Made by a program: the position numbers and the translations under genes
DNA from: a virus
DNA: 28,967 bases
Strand: one strand, 5' to 3'
Virus record (IMG/VR): IMGVR_UViG_3300037553_000324
Location: 1 to 28,967 of that record
Part shown: piece after piece, positions 27,501 through 28,967 of the stretch
Position numbering within the stretch: the first letter of the stretch is position 1
Layout: the number at the start of each line of letters is the position of its first letter
The notes under the pieces: model-generated
Seen by the model: the letters and a program-made list of their open reading frames with translations, nothing else
Databases searched by the model: none
Told to the model about the DNA's origin: nothing

Positions 27501-28967
27501 AGCAACAACTTGAACTTGGTAAAGAGATTAGACAAATATTACATTACTTGTATACTAAAGTATTCATAGGCTCACATAAACTATACTGGAATAAATTATT
27601 CTTTAGTATGGTTAAGTATGCTATGGGCGAACAAATAGAATTAAGTTGGGCGTTCAAGTCCACATACTTGAATGTGCAAAAAGAAGAAACTGACTTAATC
27701 CAATTTAAAGGATTAAAAGTTGATAACTTTAGCAAAGCAGTTGAGTACTTTAATGAAGTTAAGCCTTACAGTAGTAAGATTAGAAACTACAGAGATATTA
27801 AGAAAGCACCAGTAGAGGTAATGAAAGGCACAACTAGTGACTTTGATAGACCTGCGTACTTTGACGAGGATACTACATCAATTAGAATACTAGATGCATC
27901 CGTAGTAGCTGATGCTAATATACTTAATACTGATCCTTTATATGCTGGCTTTGTAAGTAGTAATGCTCCAATAAGACAAGTAAGTACAAAAATTATATTT
28001 GACAGAGTTAATGCAGACTTGTTTGAAAATTCTCTTAGGACAAAAACACAGCGAGTAACAGCAACATCTGACTTAACCGAAGTAGCATTTAACTTCTTGC
28101 CATACATTAGTGATGCTAGTGATGTATCAAGTCTCACAGTTAAGCACAATGATGTAATTGTTCCTAACACTAGTATAAGTGCATTACAAGGTGCTATTAC
28201 TAACTGGACATATAATGTTGCTGATAACAAAATAATATTTAATAAAGCGTACACAGATAATCCTTCATTAGGCGGAATACAAGCAGGTGATGTATTAGAC
28301 TTTGAATCAGTATCAGGTTACAAGCCTGGTAAAGAAACATTGAAGCAAAGTATTGCTAAAAATATTGTAAACATTGAAAACTCGACCGAAACTAGCCTAG
28401 GCAACACTTCATTAAATTGGAGAGCAAGTGATAGGGAATTTAAGTTCAATACAGAAATTAGAACAGCGTTTGTACATGCTATGGACTCAGCACACGGTGT
28501 CGGGGCAGGAGCAAATACATCTATAACAACTGATAAAACTCTTATGACCAATATGGTAAATGATGGTAACTTAGACTATACATTAAGTTTAGTTAAGACA
28601 GCAATTGGTGGAGACTTTAATGGTCAGATGCTAGATGCTAATACATTTATTGATGTTGTTCCAGGAACACACCCAACTACATATTACACTAATACAAGAG
28701 GATTTGACTTCTTCCTATGGGATAATGATGTTTGGGATAAAGAAGTTATAGTTGATAACTTCTACGGTGTGTTTGATACAGACTCGCAAGGTGCTGTAAA
28801 CTATAGAGTTAATAACGAAACAGTATACGGATTTGATGCCGTAACATTTACCAAGTCAGGATACGGTCCAGATAGACCACAAGAACTTATTGTTGTACAA
28901 CCATTTGAAACATTAGTTATGAATGTTTACACCAGTAACGTTTCGTATGGTAATGTTGCTATAGGAA
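12521..28967 (+). CDS. Giant virion structural protein at the gp7 position, 3' end outside window
   Basis: An ATG at 12521, 8 bp after gp6, opens a frame that I read to the window edge without a stop: at least 5482 codons. There is no good Shine-Dalgarno sequence, so translation may be coupled to gp6. N-terminal residues (LPPIDYDKLVNYQEYFWSPEGPNKI) resemble the starts of large structural proteins of marine T4-like phages. Within it are a triplicated GTGI module (about 449-512, 2973-3034, 3129-3188), a YHYH-like domain (about 1374-1549), a GTTDFTLIGA module (2748-2799), GYGYT-type repeats, an RG/proline-rich hinge (3427-3563), a beta-rich domain (3566-3724), a Gly/Asp-rich stretch (4339-4393) and a C-terminal W/Y-rich region. 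Cysteine is rare. Baseplate-peripheral or fibre role is inferred from position and modules; T4 gp7 homology is not established. Confidence 0.85.
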   Translation, partial: MADKQISKLPGALQTTVLKNFFESTVEQLFSKSNIETVSAYIGRKEPEQYDSAKDHYISEPNPSRQKYSLEPVVNTIDITSGQATNVLFYEDFVNQIKSYGVDTKNENVLFDTNFYSFLPPIDYDKLVNYQEYFWSPEGPNKILVSGTAQSTINILKDVIGKKSYTSPNGVVFKNGSVVEFEGTHVIPATYLNNRYIVEGVGESIVLYLKDQNFSAIFSTPAYTPWDEELITAETTLIATDIPSGSITAAALLLEDNGTARQYYDSLGQEVENEFFSTLEDADINGNFYWKGYVTGAGGFLSYMNTGEYGFDSEPWDGGNTQSTPDYILIQRAAVDNNTWSRINFWHHKDRFIESSTSLPGKGYRAKRPILEFDRNLELYKFGTTGLTFSADLSGADYTKAEIQGRPISAPLDSQGLKVANKIILPDENSANSQYIYVVEDEQTQTVDGAVSNDITVVLDSIEDVYIGAVVKGTGISNTNTVVVTADVDTLTITLSAAETIADGTALTFSNRVKLTRMPHPTTNPSGAVDSDANFVPWTPTVGDIVSILFGNSHQGKEYYWTGTKWEVGQRKTKVNTAPLFSAYDSNKKALDNILTYPESTFKGSPLFSYKTASTSTTNDSVLGFPLEYKNFNNFSEIVFDNNMSTDVISYTPFGATTTNFAKGYIYYKKTDTAGAITYNTTWRGHKDSFKQKVEDDYDVSQVHVDNSRTIWELTALPVDTTKIRVKVNGIRRTDWTYNTTLKAVQFTSFNLKKNDTIRITTPTVTGIIEDKNRHGRYELPLGWYANTNKADILSISEPQYLEHVKTYIEEQKDIVGDVLGNNNFADLNTDKKLANKIVQTDDDLLMAGFLVSNDSFNVVDAMKFNGEEYLKYKNRLKKEIKRYIDNNDTTIMTDNAILEDVLQNVIAYNPGKLVFDYSYMLALGDRYDEELVVINNVIQKEYTLTNFLDLENIENAIHVYDQDSKGNDILLLIDKDYTMTSTAGVCTLTFTTAYNLTLGSTIKIRFFNKNRESAQCPPTTAAMGITPVQLPKIMSDTSFAEAINVIVGHDGSRTVADNDKQDDILLEFEKRVYNSVQQVYRNMSTHPDLNVHDIRPGAFRTTGIDRTTYYNSLRENFNKFIARNEADFVENEYYDVDKPFTWNYNSGTTNAGYWRGIFEDCFDTARPHTHPWEMLGLVKKPTWWDTQYITATYTNYGSSNKPMWRDLEDGIIRLGTAENVTNSAYKTNNPYRRIGLKSMLPVDADAKLLAPANISSTASTTKTISWTETETGTATANATSFIGTTDGLQLNERTDGTNTHINVTTSNILNHVVGTFPISNSTAFIEDKQSNYTIKVIEDASANALYANTTTAAEFVTATTTSNTHTGIAVNGALVFNGNTGVAIDTTSNWHYDAMFRNEVGRDTAGGNPDSNNRYGYVQPSPQTVGLTEWSTSEHSPIVGWSFDGLPIYGPYGYTDRLNDSSDIKRLVSSYSLKTNPRDTYALGVGGNPTGEFIEDYVYDSATGDLDEFNGRFMLTPEFPSGVWAYVATIDSAGAPAYPYTVGPKFRLAPTDLANNIIGAGTFTTAGTENYALVNKQTIAYTIDTAMVGNEWKFGDGAPVENAWKMSEQYPFAIAEALFLTKPGKFASVFAEPEKIVRSLANPLQLLDKSTFKRYKVKDAIVHGSTAADNNTLLTNTGYTQFIDSYLRFNGINTKTEFATPFKSVNGKLGHKFAGFVDKDTMTVFSDSYSITGNSSSLILPHEDIQINVHVGPYTTTNQYTGVIIELTDDGYYKLSGYSSTKRFFEIETSNKEGQRTEISVGGEAADFIVHNGTVQYNAGDIVKSGYNFFQAKSVVPIGTAVTDTGYYQRLSALPQINAAEATYYLEGTGVTQRVEYGTVYKTVDEVFGFLIDLGRKQKSQGYDFNDYDNTINDVNDWIYSGKQFLFWSLGNWATGNTLSLSPMARKIKFTSVAGRISEIAESFKGQFSILDETGKKIAPTDCLIVREGNTIEVTPPDPSQIFGIIIHTNSIEHAMLINNKTVFGDTIYDNVFGHRQKRLKVKGKRTAGWTGSLMSEGFLITDDGLKPNYDTLAQDMGRYNEVGHVPVERQVYEASRRQYGYNERKYLREFELVDDNQFDFYNGMIRDKGTKASIEKLLNSDKVLVPGSIAVYDEWALKSGEFGDVQNNQRIDIKVEDTEITSENQLIQIVYPEDVVSVISEVELLSATTKFYSVPVLEIEGPPAEIPGSFTYAGGTTALALVNLNTDGTIKDITVTEPGYGYTTNPNVTVVAAQLLTANVTTYFSKPYAISNAYLDNSGVFTGNVLTGISITDNFSANASSFIDLSSSSNITLVASAINSHANTNANVTATVLTIATSVDTNYMLQISGNDFTVSSSNDAQKDDLVNKLKLDNSANVILDTGSKRFQPRQRYSFESANTTTSSDVIVNINGSTVSESGNWDFDAGSRTIINPTERTTSGSLAFTFAPMSGTATTQATTTTGNIAVDNLQIINGNYPHIAVLVNGTQISDTLENDVTNGFKIDNVSGTDNAIITFYDITKLPGSELNENTPITVIELATVDFTDAYQGDLPGSSLNIKVKANDALAARLKQQRTLEITPDNKADSTILIDVDDSTRFIHRPTDMKSKNLWPVTKNVDFSGITDSKYTPLPNAGYISSYNVGYQAMDLQDFTNLFDIGERPASKIPTENDVVHFAISEHKEFDAYKLVEPTGSNVAYIKYNEQTGTSFLYTDISLNAFANANLVGNTLTAGNLIIGDSYNIVSAGTTDFTLIGAPDSTVGTTFTATGVGTGTGTADTEATRYYDNVIALKRDGIVMDDYFANIELADGEKLFDNTIMEVDSPVGYFLNEDQIIKNSITISGIGYKEPLRLFIEKIEPTVSGNVSAANYYVNTSETFALEANVSTNNTVKLKYTGTTNMNDFESGSYVTFTDSSAGALNGNTYKTSNVVVSPSTLSTTLTGTTDTGIYSTTVNGALSSATTITITAGDNAIQIGHVVSGTGIPADTKVTAITDAVTIIVDTAVTMANGADILFSRRTNDYSTANSIITTFTVTDASFSANVSASALSLSVNNGLVFTTDMDTTTVANLGVIKIKNAGYYSGVFRVVGKTANSISVYGDYVEPTSVTVSVGTTSGSTAATIATPNVLVTRGMLISGTGITSGTTIEEITATGVTLSANATATGTASLTIQDNIFEDATIMTDAVEVTLKEAHALATDGSDTIVNKVVNIVEMEPNYYNWAWKVTSVPSTTTLRLEGFAYDHPYVTGGIRYISEKDYKIHGTDTLPTNGGDDSTAYLISKHDGDIMVNGAKVATAFPMHTSQEYADEINRQMAIKEGAIVQCDSFAMSLTGISGVPQNLRYKGGGSLSLNIPFASGASLPNNIVPNITTTNPIPPTRAQQTAINTLPNITSNLTSSVPYGIYSHNNLLSRRVNFSSQGRISHGRGGASGLGYGSQRRQRGATFQQGGPGMGGAGKPNTSIGVTPVNAITPTGGVIYHPPQNPRPTPTPPIAIPTYIPPTTVNKGQTGTGTTLVDWTPLLSVTQHNDPCPPPPPVPPAPPIPPVTSVFVNEMNSQGRGATETFKYTFTSDTSQTYPVRILFDMYSAKDRMTVYQSTHAGSSGTRIAGTGVVSTLSNITQTDINAWSGVKWQISSGMTPWQRNNIGAGASLLGQNYTSHGNGFVKENGKISFTYDASKGRYITITLDKDSSTSTAFKYFMEHPADDANATPVNWPPWSGAIGVGSPPAHGNQNNSFPNVANQTQIHGLPTNYNTTSGIGPTVPLTVGTIGYIQNNISAFGVGAIYGPSTPGLNYQNWGAGRHPSYQAQNYATYPIGNVPVGTPSYGIPASTVSGQPQSGTGLASSVGQTSPAGNTASTSYLSLTPLKKNTTSGTVAPVAKTVHVPICAPKARVKICGQTKTVGQGDTFFINGDSITLSGATNLTSIKNEILSHTDSVNVLITIDAATKEKCLLIKNKLSDAMVIRNGCAGGVYKEVLDYSIKQDNQTCFNKETTLTPTTTGTGATKVTVTDPSQSNVSLWGTMDVAQHTTSYTTNTITADAQKQALVKNNICITAGTGYNVGDIMRVMGGTPVVSKGTSGIVKLMINNPGKDYGADGIAAPIQIKIGQRGEPGSGAVVKYEDITTDSNGGLVIKDPAIGISFEGSGYSIDNPPTITVVGQGTNAEISAQLDPAIAIERPAKFVITSVDGDGGIVDLTVTDRGIYKIFPSDLDSGVPIQYDIKRPQKDKPKPDGTVENLDPSKVLGTLGVEIGSGSGGRVFLTAKDIPSCSEKGNALNDLGLPDGIINRATALGQLADDITAYSPKDANGIPWFNANENQFGPDGRRLTGDDDGGDGRGTGAGGLGDTGRTGRGGAGDGDGLGGAGDGDGGVGARFGELVMGGPNIDGLRLGDELNPGLLALLGITDGDYVCGTYPKFENIDSTGIDPKLDVTGARIDNSAGATASNLLGRAGGWQGNLPWTQGFNLGMGLGNASSIANLYEYELRQVDGLSPVQFTNDNLTRQDVKPLLLESMRYATESGLTLAGMSNVWIDNYGGNGWAYLENGTVIRKQESLTDIAFIDDVITYDADTAEKEFDINLYDPFKGIIPGFIDKDITFKTESDPVVYDTMYTKFGDEQVGQTWWDTSKVRYNWYEQGAGTYGQFAYNNQERTNNWGSQFPGSEIVIYEWTKNLVPPTEYAGEGTAIPSQAFVSEQELNRKGKVIDYYYYWVRGLTTIANEAMMKYSRSHSTQELEQLLDNPEGNRIPYFGLVSPDAMTINKLGDLIKTEDSIISLNFRRKESGLSQKHTSWALAGEGDSSASIPESLSIKVIDSLAGYNAIDEVVPVAGLSEGERYGSQFRPRQTMFKDIKAARKQMFETMNEIFSELQMNTVFTNWRAGLPATTPHLKTTNWFKLLRTNNVKNTKIYYNEDYKPLRRVKTEKQLQLIKNLLDKSIIQVQDSTASSKYKLFEYTKSDNKFTLIAIENETVQWDKTVYTEKQQLELGKEIRQILHYLYTKVFIGSHKLYWNKLFFSMVKYAMGEQIELSWAFKSTYLNVQKEETDLIQFKGLKVDNFSKAVEYFNEVKPYSSKIRNYRDIKKAPVEVMKGTTSDFDRPAYFDEDTTSIRILDASVVADANILNTDPLYAGFVSSNAPIRQVSTKIIFDRVNADLFENSLRTKTQRVTATSDLTEVAFNFLPYISDASDVSSLTVKHNDVIVPNTSISALQGAITNWTYNVADNKIIFNKAYTDNPSLGGIQAGDVLDFESVSGYKPGKETLKQSIAKNIVNIENSTETSLGNTSLNWRASDREFKFNTEIRTAFVHAMDSAHGVGAGANTSITTDKTLMTNMVNDGNLDYTLSLVKTAIGGDFNGQMLDANTFIDVVPGTHPTTYYTNTRGFDFFLWDNDVWDKEVIVDNFYGVFDTDSQGAVNYRVNNETVYGFDAVTFTKSGYGPDRPQELIVVQPFETLVMNVYTSNVSYGNVAIG
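13865..14055 (+). repeat. GTGI module, copy 1, inside the giant ORF
   Basis: The encoded stretch has the pattern G-x-V-V-x-GTGI, then x-V-T-A, then T-I-T-LS-x-A-x-T-x-A-x-GT-A-LTF. Two further copies occur at 21437-21622 and 21905-22084. The repeats are visible in protein but diverged in DNA, so they are old duplications or independent acquisitions of one small beta domain. Confidence 0.65.
16640..17165 (+). other. YHYH-like domain inside the giant ORF
   Basis: Residues about 1374-1549 carry the landmarks of the YHYH protein domain: NWHYDAMFRNE (from 16688), then SPIVGWSFDGLPIYGPYGY (ending near 16888), then LDEFNGRFMLTPEFP and VWAYVATIDSAGAPAYPYTVGPKF. In the family these surround a YHYH tetrapeptide; here the corresponding stretch appears to read YGYV (NNRYGYVQPSP), so the eponymous histidines are lost or displaced. 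The domain is known from secreted and marine viral proteins; its function is not settled. Confidence 0.7.
19268..19348 (+). repeat. GYGYT-type repeat unit, copy 1
   Basis: The encoded GTIKDITVTEPGYGYTTNP-NVTVVA follows the common phage structural pattern of an I-x-V strand, a GxGY turn, P, and a V-T-V strand. Related but weaker copies lie at 24797-25195. Confidence 0.55.
20762..20915 (+). other. GTTDFTLIGA module inside the giant ORF
   Basis: Residues about 2748-2799 read L-T-A-G-x-L-I-I-G-D-S-Y-N-I, GTTDFTLIGA, GTTFTATGVGTGTGTA. This is a recurrent short beta module of phage tail and fibre proteins. The GTG-rich end is low complexity at both DNA and protein level. Confidence 0.65.
21437..21622 (+). 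repeat. GTGI module, copy 2
   Basis: Encodes G-A-L-S-S followed by GHVVSGTGIPADTKVTAI and ending T-V-T-M-A-N-G-A-D-I-L-F-S. It aligns end to end with copies 1 and 3 with nearly no gaps. Confidence 0.65.
21905..22084 (+). repeat. GTGI module, copy 3
   Basis: Encodes GTTSGST, then RGMLISGTGITSGTTIEEI, then VTLSANATATGTASLTIQ. It lies only about 280 bp after copy 2, whereas copy 1 is 7.4 kb upstream. Confidence 0.65.
22800..23210 (+). other. Disordered RG-rich and proline-rich hinge of the giant ORF
   Basis: Residues about 3427-3476 are Gly/Arg/Gln rich (SQGRISHGRGGASGLGYG, SQRRQRGATFQQGGPGMGG) and use CGC/CGG/CGA arginine codons, unlike the AGA that dominates the rest of the ORF. Residues about 3478-3563 are proline rich, with PRPTPTPP and DPCPPPPPVPPAPPIPP. 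Local GC is visibly higher than in neighbouring DNA. It reads as a flexible joint between two folded halves. Confidence 0.75.
23216..23690 (+). other. Beta-rich domain after the hinge
   Basis: Residues about 3566-3724 show alternating strands (ETFKYTFTSDTSQTYPVRILFDMYS, KDRMTVYQST, GRYITITLDKD) compatible with a CUB- or jelly-roll-like sandwich. The FDMYSAKDRMTVYQ segment resembles ligand-binding beta domains in which an Asp-containing strand pair precedes an exposed loop. The family assignment is tentative. Confidence 0.4.
23822..23839. repeat. 18-bp perfect palindrome in coding sequence
   Basis: AATACCACTAGTGGTATT is its own reverse complement. A second inverted repeat follows at once: ACCCAC at 23842-23847 and GTGGGT at 23861-23866 with a 13-nt loop. 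Both lie in frame within the giant ORF (NTTSGIGPTVPLTVG). Confidence 0.7.
24205..24500 (+). other. Cysteine-containing domain of the giant ORF
   Basis: VHVPICAPKARVKICGQTK, then TFFINGDSITLSG, SIKNEIL, KCLLIKNKLSD and IRNGCAGGVY. Four of the few cysteines in the whole protein cluster here, with another shortly after (NQTCF). The INGxSITL... pattern recalls the flagellin-hook IN fold, in which an ING strand is followed by an IN-containing helix; the match is weak. Confidence 0.35.
24797..25195 (+). repeat. Three degenerate GYGYT-type repeat units
   Basis: Units begin near 24797 (GIVKLMINNPGKDYGADG), 24947 (GLVIKDPAIGISFEGSGYSIDNPPTITVVG) and 25127 (GGIVDLTVTDRGIYKIFPSD). Each has a G-x-I/V-x-x-L/I strand, a glycine-aromatic turn and a following strand. 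Copy 1 of the same family is 5.5 kb upstream at 19268. Confidence 0.5.
25535..25700 (+). repeat. Glycine/aspartate-rich low-complexity segment with a 27-bp tandem repeat
   Basis: Residues about 4339-4393 are almost only G, D, A and R. Within it a 20-bp word, GGTGGCGCTGGAGACGGAGA, occurs at 25622 and again at 25649, giving a 27-bp (9-residue) tandem unit GGAGDGDG-L/G. Nine-residue Gly/Asp periodicity is reminiscent of RTX calcium-binding repeats, but the aspartates are not at the canonical RTX positions. Local GC is well above the surroundings. Confidence 0.75.

Noticed and set aside
12521-28967. Diversity-generating retroelement target or programmed frameshift in the giant ORF
   Set aside because: No reverse transcriptase, template repeat or A-rich variable repeat was seen, and the frame is open without needing a shift.
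1-28967. tRNA genes, CRISPR arrays, insertion sequences, integrase or attachment sites
   Set aside because: The intergenic space totals only a few hundred bases and is accounted for by promoters; no cloverleaf, spaced direct repeats or transposase-like frames were recognised.

Overview
The window looks like the virion and baseplate region of a T4-like contractile-tailed phage (T4 supergroup myovirus) with an AT-rich genome. Recognisable T4-type genes are gp47 and gp55 on the minus strand and gp48-like, gp53, gp5, gp25 and gp6 on the plus strand. The gp5 homologue has the OB fold and beta-helix spike but no visible lysozyme domain, and the large proteins carry modules that I associate with marine T4-like phages (cyanophage or pelagiphage type). 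The host cannot be read from this window.

Layout. (1) 1-1390, minus strand: 5' part of the recombination nuclease gene 47 (cut by the window edge), preceded by the late sigma factor gene 55. (2) 1391-1516: a divergent control region with a host-type promoter (TTGACT, 17 bp, TATACT) firing left into gp55 and a late-type box (GATAAATA) firing right. (3) 1517-6538, plus strand: four genes joined by TAATG stop/start overlaps: tube-cap-like gp48, wedge gp53, a large hub-type protein, and gp5 spike. (4) 6539-7614, minus strand: a three-gene cassette (unknown small protein, alpha/beta hydrolase, coiled-coil protein) placed against the direction of late transcription and driven by its own TTGACT/17/TATACT promoter. 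(5) 7618-7747: a second divergent control region of the same design. (6) 7748-28967, plus strand: gp25, a greatly enlarged gp6 (1463 aa), and a giant open frame that starts at 12521 and is still open at the window end, at least 5482 codons.

How it fits together. gp55 is the phage sigma-like factor that reads late promoters. Its gene leaves from the same 126-bp spacer as one of the late-type promoters it presumably serves, and a mirror copy of that box faces gp55 itself. The plus-strand genes supply the tail-tube cap, hub/spike and wedge parts of the baseplate. The giant protein sits where T4 encodes gp7 and is built from adhesion- or fibre-like modules: a YHYH-like domain, a triplicated GTGI module, GYGYT-type repeats, a proline hinge and a glycine-aspartate-rich segment. 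The strongest points for follow-up are the giant ORF, the twin early/late divergent switches, the possibly leaderless gp25 transcript, and the antisense hydrolase cassette.

No tRNA, rRNA, CRISPR array, insertion sequence or integrase is visible. No intergenic stretch exceeds 300 bases; the two longest (126 and 133 bp) are the control regions.
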